Assembly: GCF_001683335.1 (NCBI RefSeq) | Contig: NZ_CP016201.1 | Location: forward strand, 2,525,915-2,589,914 | DNA: 64,000 nt | Direction of reading: 5' to 3' | DNA from: Selenomonas sp. oral taxon 126 | Lineage (GTDB): Bacteria > Bacillota > Negativicutes > Selenomonadales > Selenomonadaceae | Shown: in pieces, positions 1-8,554 of the stretch | Numbering within the stretch: position 1 is the stretch's first letter | Layout of the letters: each line of letters starts with the position of its first letter | The notes under the pieces: model-generated | Seen by the model: the letters and a program-made list of their open reading frames with translations, nothing else | Database searches by the model: none | What the model was told of the DNA's origin: nothing | Made by a program: the position numbers and the translations under genes

Positions 1-300
1 CGTCAGGACGTTCCCACCCTCCTCGGCAATGACGCGCAAAACATCCTGCAGCGTACCGGGGCGATGGCTGATGAGGAGCGCGAGTGTGACGATCTTGTCG
101 CGCGTCGCCTCAAAGAACGAATACACATAGTCCTTGTACTTGTAGTACGCGCTGCGGCTGAGATTCGCCTTTTCGACTGCCTCATTGACCGTCCGCACTT
201 CACCGCGATTGATGAGTTCCTTGGCGAGAATCGTCTTCTTGATTGCTTTCGGCAGAATCTCCTCGCGCACGAGATAGACTCCCGTCATATCAATTTTCAT
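1..300 (-). CDS. ACT domain protein, PheB-like (UPF0735), 3' part outside window
   Basis: The first 100 codons of a gene running off the left edge. The protein starts MKIDMTGVYLVREEILPKAI, then has a helix-turn-helix-like stretch (about residues 33-62, with LSRSAYYKYKD) and the beginning of an ACT domain (RPGTLQDVLRVIAEEGGN). This order is that of the UPF0735/PheB family of Firmicutes, usually about 145-150 residues, so roughly a third is missing. ACT domains bind amino acids; the biochemical role of this family is unsettled. The ATG at 300 is preceded by a GGGGG-type ribosome site, and a promoter lies at 349-377. Confidence 0.8.
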   Translation of the reverse strand, partial: MKIDMTGVYLVREEILPKAIKKTILAKELINRGEVRTVNEAVEKANLSRSAYYKYKDYVYSFFEATRDKIVTLALLISHRPGTLQDVLRVIAEEGGNVLT

Positions 301-348
301 AAATTATACCCCCGATGGATAGAAAGATTCTTTATAAGAGACAGTCAA

Positions 349-377
349 AGTATATCATATCTGAATGCAATCGCCAA
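349..377 (-). promoter_or_regulatory. Sigma-70 type promoter of the ACT-domain gene
   Basis: On the minus strand TTGGCG (372-377), a 17-base spacer and TATACT (349-354). It lies just past the plsY stop codon, giving a leader of about 40 bases before the ACT-domain start at 300. Confidence 0.55.
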
Positions 378-378
378 A

Positions 379-960
379 TCAAATCTTATTCTCTGTCCCG
401 TTCATCAGGCGCACAATATTCTCACGATGTCGGACGATAACGAGAATCGCAGCAATCACGGTAAACAGAATGTATTCCATCGGATAGGCAAAGAGTGCCG
501 CAAGGATGGGCGTGAGAAAACCTGCAACCACAGAGCCGAGCGATACATAGCGCGTCATGTAGACAATCGTCATCCAGAGGACGAAGACCATGAAGGTCAC
601 ATCCCCCATCAGCATCGTCAAAACGCCGAGCGATGTCGCAACGCCCTTCCCTCCGTGAAAGCGTAGGAAGATGGAAAAACTGTGTCCAATGATGGCAAAG
701 AGCCCGCCGATGACCGCAGCAAGCGGCGTGCCTGCGAGGACGAGCCCGAGTGCAACACCCGCCTGCCCCTTGAGGCTGTCGGCAATGAAGACGGCGATGC
801 CGGCGCCCTTCCCCAGCGTCCGCCACGCATTCGTTGCACCGATATTGTGACTCCCATGCTCGCGCAGATCTTTGTGCCAGAAGAGTTTTCCAAGAATCAG
901 CCCGCTCGGAATCGAGCCGATCAGATAGGCGAGAATTGCCGTGAGTATATAGTCGGTCAT
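379..960 (-). CDS. plsY: Glycerol-3-phosphate acyltransferase PlsY
   Basis: An integral membrane enzyme of 193 residues that transfers the acyl group from acyl-phosphate to sn-glycerol-3-phosphate, the first step of phospholipid synthesis. The family motifs are visible: LIGSIPSGLILGK near the N-terminus, GSHNIGATNAWRTLGK (about residues 36-51) and HGGKGVATSLGVL (about 101-113), with hydrophobic helices between them. Length is normal. Its ATG shares one base with the stop codon of der (TAATG), so the two are probably translationally coupled. Confidence 0.93.
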   Translation of the reverse strand: MTDYILTAILAYLIGSIPSGLILGKLFWHKDLREHGSHNIGATNAWRTLGKGAGIAVFIADSLKGQAGVALGLVLAGTPLAAVIGGLFAIIGHSFSIFLRFHGGKGVATSLGVLTMLMGDVTFMVFVLWMTIVYMTRYVSLGSVVAGFLTPILAALFAYPMEYILFTVIAAILVIVRHRENIVRLMNGTENKI

Positions 961-2285
961 TATTCCTCCTCCTTGCGCGCACGCACGACGAGGCGTAGCG
1001 GCGTTCCCTCGAAGCCAAAGCTCTCACGCAGACGATTCTCAATGAAGCGCAGGTAGGAGAAGTGCATGAGCTCGGGATCGTTCACAAACACGATGAACGT
1101 CGGCGGCGCAATCCCCACCTGTGTGACGAAGAGGATCTTGAGCTGCTTCCCCTTCTTCGTCGGCGGCGGATTGACCGAGACCGCATCGCGGATGAGTTCA
1201 TTGAGCACGCTCGTCTTGATGCGCATGGACTGCTGCTCCGCAACGTATTTGACCAGCTCCGTCACGCGCTCGACGCGCTGTCCCGTGAGTGCCGAGGTAT
1301 ATAGCACAGGTGCGTATTGCAGGAAGCCCAGCTTCTCGCGCAGATCGTCTGTGAAACGAAGCGTCGACTTGTCGTGCTTATCGGGGAAAATATCCCATTT
1401 GTTCACGACGATGATGACGCCCTTCCCGGACTCGTGGACATAGCCCGCGATCTTCGTATCCTGCTCGAGAATCCCCTCGGCGGCATTGATGACCATGAGC
1501 ACCACGCCCGCGCGGTCGATTGCGCGCAGGGAGCGCATGACGCTGTAGCGCTCCACGGGCAGTGTGATCTTCCCCTTGCGGCGCATCCCTGCCGTGTCAA
1601 TGAGCAGATACTTCACACCGTCCCGCGTGAAATGTGTGTCGATGGCATCCCGCGTCGTCCCGGGCACGTCGCTGACAATCACGCGCTCCTCACCGAGCAG
1701 ACGGTTGACGAGTGAGGACTTGCCGACGTTCGGGCGTCCGACCACGGCGATTGCAATCTCGTCGGACTCAGCGCCGTCGCTCATCTCCTCCGGAAATGCC
1801 GCGACAATCGCGTCGAGCAGGTCGCCGAGATTCATCGCATTTGACGCGGAGATGGGAATCGGGTCGCCAAGCCCCAGTGCATAAAAATCGTAGATCAGCG
1901 ATTCACGGTCAAAGCTGTCGATCTTGTTGACTGCAAGGATGACGGGCTTCTTCGTCCGCCGCAGGAGGCGTGCCACCTCCTCGTCAGAGGAGGTCAGCCC
2001 CGCACGCCCGTCGACGAGAAAGAGGATGACATCCGCCTCCTCCATCGCCAACTCTGCCTGACTGCGCATCGAGCGGAGGATGTGGTCGCTCTCGTCGAAC
2101 TCGATGCCCCCCGTATCAATAATTGTAAACTCGTGATTCAGCCACTCCGCATCCATATAGATGCGGTCGCGTGTCACCCCCGGCATATCATCGACAATCG
2201 AAACGCGCTTCTTGCCGATCTGGTTGAACAGCGTCGATTTGCCGACATTCGGCCGTCCGACGACCGCCACAATAGGCTTGCTCAT
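960..2285 (-). CDS. der: Ribosome biogenesis GTPase Der (EngA)
   Basis: A double-GTPase needed for 50S subunit maturation. Two complete G domains are seen, each with GRPNVGKS (at residues 10-17 and near 185), DTGG or DTAG, and NKID or NKWD, followed by a C-terminal KH-like domain. The frame is open further upstream, but the start at 2285 (MSKPIVAVVG) is chosen because family members begin this way and GGAGAGGAG lies just before it. That gives 441 residues, the usual size. It is 26 bases downstream of the radical-SAM/PDZ gene and overlaps plsY by one base. Confidence 0.95.
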   Translation of the reverse strand: MSKPIVAVVGRPNVGKSTLFNQIGKKRVSIVDDMPGVTRDRIYMDAEWLNHEFTIIDTGGIEFDESDHILRSMRSQAELAMEEADVILFLVDGRAGLTSSDEEVARLLRRTKKPVILAVNKIDSFDRESLIYDFYALGLGDPIPISASNAMNLGDLLDAIVAAFPEEMSDGAESDEIAIAVVGRPNVGKSSLVNRLLGEERVIVSDVPGTTRDAIDTHFTRDGVKYLLIDTAGMRRKGKITLPVERYSVMRSLRAIDRAGVVLMVINAAEGILEQDTKIAGYVHESGKGVIIVVNKWDIFPDKHDKSTLRFTDDLREKLGFLQYAPVLYTSALTGQRVERVTELVKYVAEQQSMRIKTSVLNELIRDAVSVNPPPTKKGKQLKILFVTQVGIAPPTFIVFVNDPELMHFSYLRFIENRLRESFGFEGTPLRLVVRARKEEE

Positions 2286-2311
2286 CCACTTCACTCCTCT
2301 CCTGCATCCAA

Positions 2312-3703
2312 TTAGCTTGCCGCAGACTTTGTATAGCCCGCATTGCTCTGCCACGTATAGCCGCCGCTCGGGCGCTCGCGATGGTACGCGCCCCATGCAG
2401 CAAGCGCCTCCCGATAGTCCCGCCCCGTCGCCACGGGCTCGATGCGGACAGAGGGAAAGGACGCCCTCATCGCGTCGAGACTCATATCGTCGAGAAAGAC
2501 ATCCTCGCCCTCACGCAGCGCAGATGCGGGGATCAGCACCCCATCCACCGTATGCGGAAGGGATTGGAGCGCCTGCATAATATCGTGCCCCGTCAGAAGC
2601 CCCGATACATTGACCGTCGCACCGAAGTGTTCATTCACGACAGGAAGCACATGAATGCGCCGTGCATCGGGGTCGAGTTCGCGCGCCAGTTGCTCCATCA
2701 CAGGCGCAACAGCTGTACCGCTGACGACCGCAATGCGCGCCTCATCATTCTCCTCATCCATCGCTGCGCCGGCCTTCGCCCACTCCTCGATGAAATTGCG
2801 CGTCAGTCCGATTCCGTTGTCAAGCTGCGGGAATCCATCGTACATCTCGGCGGACGGCACCTCACGCCCCGCGAGAAAGTAAAACTCATCGCCGAGATAG
2901 ATGAAGGTGCGCCCCTCCTCCGCACGCATGCGCTCCTGCCACGCTTCCACCTGATCGATCACGCGCGCAGCGCCCTCTCGGTCAAATTGGACAAGCGGGA
3001 AGGGATCACTACGGTGCTTCGTGAGACCAACGGGCACGATGGCAAGTGAGAGTGCATGAGGACGGCGCGCTGTGATATCGCGAATCGTGCGCTCCAATTC
3101 CTCCCCGTCGTTCAGTCCGTAGCAGAGAACGACCTGTGTATGATAGTCTGCGCCCGCCGCCTCGAGTTTTGCAAGCTGCCCAAGGATGTCCGCCGCACCC
3201 TTATAGCGCAGCATTTCTGCACGCAATACGGGATTTGTGCACTGAACCGATACGTAGAGCGGGGAGAGATGATAGCGCTCTATGCGCGAGAAATCCGCCG
3301 CCCCCATATTTGTCAGCGTCACAAAATTTCCATAGAGAAAGGAGAGACGATAGTCATCGTCCTTGATAGAGAGGCTGTGGCGCATATCCGGTGCAATCAT
3401 GTCGACAAAGCAGAAATAACAGTGATTGGCGCAGGGGCGAATCCCGTCAAAGACAGCGCGCTCGAACTCCACGCCGAAGTCCTCATCGTAATCCTTGTCG
3501 AATGCAATCAGCTCCTGCTCCCCATCCGCATGCTCCACGAGGAGCTCGATCTCCTCGTCCGCCATTGCAAAGCTGAAATCGATGATGTCACGCAGCGGCA
3601 TATCGTTAACCGAGAGGATTTTATCCCCCGGGACAAGCTCCAGTTCCTCTGCAATGCTCCCCTCCAGCACGCGCAGGATGATGCCCGGATACGTTCTCGC
3701 CAT
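2312..3703 (-). CDS. DUF512 protein: PDZ domain plus radical-SAM-type Fe-S domain
   Basis: A 463-residue protein. An N-terminal PDZ-like segment (VLEGSIAEELELVPGDKILSV, about residues 11-31) precedes a cysteine motif CANHCYFC (CxxxCxxC, about 91-98) typical of radical SAM [4Fe-4S] sites, and the rest matches the DUF512 family. In Firmicutes this family commonly sits directly before der and plsY, as here, hinting at a role in ribosome or membrane assembly, but no reaction is known. The ATG at 3703 has AGGAGGGG eight bases upstream. Confidence 0.8.
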   Translation of the reverse strand: MARTYPGIILRVLEGSIAEELELVPGDKILSVNDMPLRDIIDFSFAMADEEIELLVEHADGEQELIAFDKDYDEDFGVEFERAVFDGIRPCANHCYFCFVDMIAPDMRHSLSIKDDDYRLSFLYGNFVTLTNMGAADFSRIERYHLSPLYVSVQCTNPVLRAEMLRYKGAADILGQLAKLEAAGADYHTQVVLCYGLNDGEELERTIRDITARRPHALSLAIVPVGLTKHRSDPFPLVQFDREGAARVIDQVEAWQERMRAEEGRTFIYLGDEFYFLAGREVPSAEMYDGFPQLDNGIGLTRNFIEEWAKAGAAMDEENDEARIAVVSGTAVAPVMEQLARELDPDARRIHVLPVVNEHFGATVNVSGLLTGHDIMQALQSLPHTVDGVLIPASALREGEDVFLDDMSLDAMRASFPSVRIEPVATGRDYREALAAWGAYHRERPSGGYTWQSNAGYTKSAAS

Positions 3704-3727
3704 ATTCCCCTCCTTTCCATTTCATGA

Positions 3728-3756
3728 AAAAGGAGTGATTTGCATCACTCCTTTAT
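3728..3756 (-). terminator. Rho-independent terminator downstream of rpsA
   Basis: A 9-bp perfect stem (3731-3739 with 3744-3752, loop TTGC). On the minus strand the stem ends in a run of T from the A-rich bases before 3731. It also has T-rich sequence on the other side and so may act in both directions. Confidence 0.8.
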
Positions 3757-3785
3757 TGTTCTTATAAAGTTATTCGCAGTCCGGC

Positions 3786-4955
3786 TTACTTCAACCAATC
3801 GAGATGAGCCTCAACCTGTCCCTCGGTATTTTCGCTGGCTTCCGCCTTCTCTGCCTGACGCTCATCGACATACTTCTTGATCTCTGCCGCATCTGCATCA
3901 CGCTTCGCCTTGGTGATCGAAAGCGAAATGCGCTTGCGCTTCGTGTCGATGCGGAGAACCTTGACCGTCACAACATCGCCCGTATGAACTGCCTCGTCAG
4001 CACGCTCAATGCGCTTCTCGGCGAGCTCACCCATCGGGATGAGACCGTCAAAGCCCGGCTCGATCTCCATGAACGCACCGAAGTCCGTCAGCTTGATGAT
4101 CTTGCCTTCGATGAAGTCGCCCTCGGCGTACTGCTCCGCCTTCTCCACCCACGGATCCGGAAGCGTATCCTTCACCGAGAGGGAGATGCGCTTTGCATCG
4201 CGGTCAACGCTCTTGACAAAGACATCGAGCTCCTGCCCGACCTCGAGCACCTCGGAGGGATGCTTCACACGATGCCATGCGAGATCGGAGATATGCGCCA
4301 GACCATCCACGCCGCCGATATCGATGAATGCACCATAGTCGACAAGGCGCTTGACCGTACCGCGTACGACCTGTTCCGGCTCGATTGCCGAGAACACAGC
4401 CTCCTCCTTCTCTGCGCGGTCACGCTCGAGAAGTCTGCGGCGCGAGAGCACGAGTCTGCGCTTCTGGACGTCGATCTCGATGATCTCCGCCTCCACCGTC
4501 TGATCGACATAGACTGCGAGATCCTTGACGAAGTGCAACTCCATCTGGGATGCGGGAATGAATCCACGCAGCCCCATGACGTAGGCGACGAGGCCGCCCT
4601 TGACCTCTTTTGCGATCTTTGCCTCGACCGTCTCGCCCTTCTCCTGAATCTCCTCGATGACCTTCCACGCGGCCATCTTGTCGGCTTCTACCTTCGAGAG
4701 GCTGCCGCCGTTATCGCCGCCAAGCGACTTGATATAGACATCGATCACATCGCCGACCTTCACAACATCGCGTGCATCGTCCGGCGCAGGAACGGCAAGC
4801 TCCCTCTTAGAGACAGGAATCTCCTGCTTGTAGCCGATATCGACATACGCCTCGTCGCGGGACACCTGAACGACTTCCCCTTTGACAACCGTACGCTCCT
4901 GGATATCGGGCATATCTTCCTGTTCCAAAAGTTCCTTCATGCTCTGCTCTGACAC
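3786..4955 (-). CDS. rpsA: 30S ribosomal protein S1 (four S1 domains)
   Basis: A 389-residue RNA-binding protein with four S1 repeats. Repeats three and four are the clearest (GTVKRLVDYGAFIDIGGVDG and GKIIKLTDFGAFMEIEPGFD). This is the four-domain Firmicute type, shorter than the six-domain E. coli protein. The start is GTG at 4955 with AAGGAGG ten bases upstream; an internal ATG at 4940 is too far from that site. The first 19 bases overlap the end of ispH in another frame, so the two are probably coupled. Confidence 0.93.
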   Translation of the reverse strand: MSEQSMKELLEQEDMPDIQERTVVKGEVVQVSRDEAYVDIGYKQEIPVSKRELAVPAPDDARDVVKVGDVIDVYIKSLGGDNGGSLSKVEADKMAAWKVIEEIQEKGETVEAKIAKEVKGGLVAYVMGLRGFIPASQMELHFVKDLAVYVDQTVEAEIIEIDVQKRRLVLSRRRLLERDRAEKEEAVFSAIEPEQVVRGTVKRLVDYGAFIDIGGVDGLAHISDLAWHRVKHPSEVLEVGQELDVFVKSVDRDAKRISLSVKDTLPDPWVEKAEQYAEGDFIEGKIIKLTDFGAFMEIEPGFDGLIPMGELAEKRIERADEAVHTGDVVTVKVLRIDTKRKRISLSITKAKRDADAAEIKKYVDERQAEKAEASENTEGQVEAHLDWLK

Positions 4956-5767
4956 TGTTTATAAACCTCCTTGATAATCCAGTCCGGTGTAGATGCACCG
5001 GCTGTAATACCAATTTTATTAACATGATTGATCCACTCGTCCCGCAACTCTGCCACGGTTTCGATGTGGTATGTTTTGCATTTTGTTGCGCATATCTGGG
5101 CAAGCCGCGAGGTATTCGCGCTGTTCTTGCCGCCGATGACAAGCATCACGTCAACCTTCTCGGCCAGCTCCAAGGCTGCCGCCTGACGCAGATCCGTCGC
5201 CGTGCAGATCGTGCGCAGAATCTTAATCTCACGCGACTTTTCCAAGAGACACGCGACAATGCTCTGAAAGCGTTTGGCTGAGAACGTCGTCTGCGAGACG
5301 ATCCCGAGCTTTCCGATGCGCGGCAGTGCCTCTGCCTCCGCCTCGGTCTCGATAATATGAGCACCATGCGCCGTCCATTCGAAGATACTCTTCACCTCCG
5401 GATGGTTCTTCTCTCCGACAATGACTACCGTGTATCCTTCCTCGGATAACAGCTTTGCCGAGAGCTGCGCCTTCTTGACGTGCGGACAAGTCGCATCCAC
5501 GAGTTCTAAACCGCGTGACTCCGCCTCCTCATACACCTTTGGTCCCACTCCGTGCGAACGGATGATGACGAGTCCGTCCTCCATCTCATCGAGTGAGCCG
5601 ACAGTACCAACGCCTTCATTTTTGAGGCGCGCCACCATCTGCGGATTATGAATGATCGGACCCAGCGTACTGGATGTTCCATCCGGCGAGGCGTTCTCCC
5701 GGGCAATCTCAATGGCGCGCTTCACGCCATAGCAGAATCCCAGATGCTCAGCTAAAATAACCTCCAT
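4937..5767 (-). CDS. ispH: 4-hydroxy-3-methylbut-2-enyl diphosphate reductase IspH
   Basis: The last enzyme of the MEP isoprenoid pathway, an Fe-S enzyme making IPP and DMAPP. The three cluster cysteines are visible: GFCYGVKRA (C12), DATCPHVKKA (about 96) and TICTATDLRQ (about 190). The signature SSNTSRLAQ-type stretch is also present (KNSANTSRLAQI). The frame extends to a TTG at 5779, but ATG 5767 fits the family start MEVILAE and has GGTGAGG before it, giving 276 residues. It overlaps rpsA, the same pair that is fused into one protein in Clostridium. Confidence 0.93.
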   Translation of the reverse strand: MEVILAEHLGFCYGVKRAIEIARENASPDGTSSTLGPIIHNPQMVARLKNEGVGTVGSLDEMEDGLVIIRSHGVGPKVYEEAESRGLELVDATCPHVKKAQLSAKLLSEEGYTVVIVGEKNHPEVKSIFEWTAHGAHIIETEAEAEALPRIGKLGIVSQTTFSAKRFQSIVACLLEKSREIKILRTICTATDLRQAAALELAEKVDVMLVIGGKNSANTSRLAQICATKCKTYHIETVAELRDEWINHVNKIGITAGASTPDWIIKEVYKQCQSRA

Positions 5768-5841
5768 AGACCTCACCAAAGTGTATATTGATTCTCAATG
5801 AATCCACATATACAGAATCCTATCCACACAATCTGTGTAAC

Positions 5842-5870
5842 AGTATAACACGCCTGCCTCTCCCACGCAA
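5842..5870 (-). promoter_or_regulatory. Promoter of ispH-rpsA
   Basis: Minus strand TTGCGT (5865-5870), a 17-base spacer, TATACT (5842-5847). It sits in the 122-base gap between crcB and ispH, about 75 bases before the ispH start. Confidence 0.6.
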
Positions 5871-5889
5871 ATAAAATTTATTTTTTCTC

Positions 5890-6264
5890 TCACAAGTACG
5901 ATCCACTAACGAAATTTCTCGCCGCGAGGAGGGCAAAGAGTCCGAGCAGAACGCTCAGAACGATGTAGAGAATGCCGATGGTGATCCGCCCCTCCTCAAT
6001 GAGGGTCAGGGATTCGAGTGAGAACGTGGAAAATGTTGTAAAACCGCCGCAGATGCCCGTCTGCAAAAAGAGGATGAGGCGCGGATCGATATCGCCGTGC
6101 CTGCCCGCAATGCCGACGACAAGACCGATTGCAAAGCATCCGATGATATTGATAGCGAATGTGGCGAGCGGAAATCCGCTGCCGAGTTTCGGAATGACCT
6201 GTCCGAGGAGATAGCGGCAAACGGCGCCAAGTGCACCGCCAAGCCCGACCGCAAGGATGTTCAC
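5890..6264 (-). CDS. crcB: Fluoride ion channel CrcB/Fluc
   Basis: A small four-helix membrane protein (124 residues) that exports fluoride as a dual-topology dimer. Family features seen: GGALGAVCRYLLGQ at the N-terminus, TFAINIIGCFAIGL in helix 2, and TGICGGFTTFSTFSLE in helix 3, including the Phe-box and the Na+-site region. Its start overlaps the cobC stop by four bases (ATGA), so it is read from the end of the cobalamin operon. No fluoride riboswitch is seen before it. Confidence 0.92.
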   Translation of the reverse strand: MNILAVGLGGALGAVCRYLLGQVIPKLGSGFPLATFAINIIGCFAIGLVVGIAGRHGDIDPRLILFLQTGICGGFTTFSTFSLESLTLIEEGRITIGILYIVLSVLLGLFALLAARNFVSGSYL

Positions 6265-6884
6265 TGCGCATCCCCCGCACGTAGATGAGAGGTATCATTC
6301 ATCAGAGTGACTACGGCAAATCCGTCATCTTCGAAGCGGATCTTGTTGACTGCGGTATTGAGCTGAGAGAGATGCCAGATGGAGCGAATCGGCATGGAGA
6401 GAAGATCGGCAAGCAGGATGCGGATGGACGCACCATGCGAGACGATGACGATGCGTTTCCCGCGCTCCTGCGCGACGATCTCGCGCACGCGCCCGGCAAT
6501 GCGCCGCTGAAACTCCGGAAACGGCTCGCTCTCAGGAATGTCCGCCTGCTCCGGATCGGTGTAAAAATTCTTCATGGCATTGGGATTCTCGGCATTGACA
6601 TCGTTGAAGTTGCGCCCCTCCCACGCGCCGAAGTTCAGCTCACGCAGCTGCGGGTCAGAAATGACCTCAAGGCCGAAGCGCTGCGCCAGCGGTGCCGCCG
6701 TCTCCATCGCACGCGTGAGATCGCTCGCATAGATCATATCCACATGATCGACTGAAAGATTTTTTCCGAGCATCGCCGCCTGCGCGCGCCCCTCCGCCGA
6801 GAGCGGCACATCCGAATGCCCCTGAAAGCGCCCCGTCTTGTTCCACTCCGTCTCCCCATGCCGTATGATGATGATCTCTGTCAT
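6261..6884 (-). CDS. cobC: Histidine phosphatase, probable alpha-ribazole phosphatase
   Basis: A 207-residue member of the phosphoglycerate mutase-like superfamily. The catalytic RHGETEWN lies at residues 8-15 and the second histidine in VIVSHGASIR (about 150). Such proteins act on many phosphoesters. The position at the end of an operon of corrin genes, after cobS and pduX, argues for removal of the 5'-phosphate from alpha-ribazole phosphate or adenosylcobalamin phosphate. This is inferred from context, not from specificity residues. Confidence 0.75.
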   Translation of the reverse strand: MTEIIIIRHGETEWNKTGRFQGHSDVPLSAEGRAQAAMLGKNLSVDHVDMIYASDLTRAMETAAPLAQRFGLEVISDPQLRELNFGAWEGRNFNDVNAENPNAMKNFYTDPEQADIPESEPFPEFQRRIAGRVREIVAQERGKRIVIVSHGASIRILLADLLSMPIRSIWHLSQLNTAVNKIRFEDDGFAVVTLMNDTSHLRAGDAQ

Positions 6885-6906
6885 ATCCCCCTCCCCTTTC
6901 TATATT

Positions 6907-7785
6907 TCAATTTCTGATCTCACAGATGACGCCGCCGGAAATGAGCCGCGCCGTCTGCATATAGCTGTAATTTTCACCGAACTCTGCGGCAAGCTCCTGC
7001 GTTCGCTGCTCCACATCCGAGGCTCTCAGCTCCGATGCCCAGAGTGCCCCGACCACGGTGCCGCTGTGCGCCACGAGGACGCCGAGTGCCCCTTTCTTCT
7101 GCGCGGATTGAATGAATTCCTCCAGCTGCGGCTTTTCCAGATGTTCCTGATTGAGGCGCGCGCTCGCCGTCGCCGCCTGTCCGAGCAGGACTTCCTGTCG
7201 ATGCCCCTCTGTGCGGAATGCCTGCTCTACCGTTTCAAGCAGCTGGCGATATGCATCATCCTGACTGCCGCGATTCCCCTTGCTCTGATAGTAAGCGATG
7301 GTGTCAACGGTACCGCCCACATCGAATATGGAGACGGCAAGGAGCGACACATTCGCATACTGCCCGAAGAGTTCCCCCGTCGTATGGCTGACATGGGAAA
7401 GCCCCGCAAAGGCAATGCCGTCGCTCGGCTCAATCGCGATTGCAATGTCCATGAGCTCGCGCCCCATGAGTTCCCGTCCGAAGGCGCGCGCCGTCGCATA
7501 GGAGACTGCCGCAATATCGGCACTCGAGGATGCCATGCCCTTGCCCTGTGGAATCTCGGAATCGAGCCGTATACCGAACGGAAGGGAGTCCTTGCCAATA
7601 TGGGCAAGCGTCCGCTGCAGAGCCTCCTCCGCTTTTTCTCCAAGCCCATGCACGCCCGTGAACTGATCCGAGACCGTCGCTACAGCATACATGCTGATGG
7701 GCGCGGTCACAAGAAACGGCGTCCCGTCGAGGACGCCTTCCACGAGTTCGCCGCAGGATGCCGGCGCTTTTGCAATTATTTCCAT
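6907..7785 (-). CDS. pduX: GHMP kinase, L-threonine kinase PduX-like
   Basis: A 292-residue GHMP-family kinase. It begins MEIIAKAPASCGELVEG and carries the GHMP ATP loop as GKGMASSSADIAAV. PduX phosphorylates L-threonine to give the precursor of the aminopropanol linker of the B12 nucleotide loop, which fits the neighbours cobS and cobC. The frame is open further upstream, but that part overlaps cobS and looks like out-of-frame translation, so ATG 7785 is used, overlapping the cobS end by ten bases. The PLP decarboxylase that would use the product is not in the window. Confidence 0.8.
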   Translation of the reverse strand: MEIIAKAPASCGELVEGVLDGTPFLVTAPISMYAVATVSDQFTGVHGLGEKAEEALQRTLAHIGKDSLPFGIRLDSEIPQGKGMASSSADIAAVSYATARAFGRELMGRELMDIAIAIEPSDGIAFAGLSHVSHTTGELFGQYANVSLLAVSIFDVGGTVDTIAYYQSKGNRGSQDDAYRQLLETVEQAFRTEGHRQEVLLGQAATASARLNQEHLEKPQLEEFIQSAQKKGALGVLVAHSGTVVGALWASELRASDVEQRTQELAAEFGENYSYMQTARLISGGVICEIRN

Positions 7786-8543
7786 AAAATCCCCCAAACA
7801 TTCGGATATGCAGATGCAAGTGAAAATACCGCGAGGACAAGGGTCTCCGTGAGCACGGTCGCCGCCCCGTAGACATCGCCCGTAACCCCGCCGAGGATAT
7901 TGGTCATCATACGGCAGAACAGGAGCGCAAAGAGCGTGCCAAGTACGAGTGCAGCTGTGGCGAGCACGCCCCACGGCAGGACGAGCACCGCAGTCGTCAG
8001 TGCAGCGATCACGACGGTACTGCGATCCGCCATATCCGCAAACGTCTTGCCCATGCCGTCCTCACGCGCATAGGGAAAACACGCGACGGCGAGCACCATC
8101 GCGAGTCTGCCGATGATCGGCATGACGAAGAGCGCAGGCACGAGGAGCGGCCACGCCATATCGGAGAGCAGGGAAAACTGGACGAACATGAGCATGACGA
8201 ACGACACGACGCCAAACGCACCGACGCGGCTGTCTTTCATGATCTCGAGCTTGCGCGCGCGCTCCCGCCCCGAGAACACGCCGTCCGCCGTATCCATAAA
8301 GCCGTCTGCGTGCAGTCCACCCGTCAAAAGGAGCGGTAGGATGAGCAGGAGTGCGACGGTCAGCGAGCGTATGCCGAGCGCATAGAGCAGCAGCCACGCG
8401 GCAAACGCATAGCAGATGCCGAGCACAAGCCCGACGAGCGGGAAGAAGCGCGTGCTACGCCCGAAATCCTCCGCCGTCCACACGGTCTGTTTGACGAGAT
8501 GAATGCGCGTGAGAAATTGAAGTCCGATCAGAAAAGAATTCAT
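7776..8543 (-). CDS. cobS: Adenosylcobinamide-GDP ribazoletransferase CobS
   Basis: A polytopic membrane enzyme (255 residues) that joins alpha-ribazole to adenosylcobinamide-GDP. The family signature is GGLHADGFMDTADGVFSGRERARKLE-like; here GGLHADGFMDTADGVFSG is visible at about residues 75-92, with its Asp-rich metal site, followed by MKDSRVGAFGV. Several hydrophobic helices follow. Normal length. It lies between cbiB and pduX. Confidence 0.93.
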   Translation of the reverse strand: MNSFLIGLQFLTRIHLVKQTVWTAEDFGRSTRFFPLVGLVLGICYAFAAWLLLYALGIRSLTVALLLILPLLLTGGLHADGFMDTADGVFSGRERARKLEIMKDSRVGAFGVVSFVMLMFVQFSLLSDMAWPLLVPALFVMPIIGRLAMVLAVACFPYAREDGMGKTFADMADRSTVVIAALTTAVLVLPWGVLATAALVLGTLFALLFCRMMTNILGGVTGDVYGAATVLTETLVLAVFSLASAYPNVWGILWK

Positions 8544-8554
8544 GAAGTGCTTCC

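Noticed and set aside
5768..5889. Fluoride riboswitch for crcB
   Set aside because: The gap at 5768-5889 is downstream of crcB, not upstream; crcB itself overlaps cobC and has no leader.
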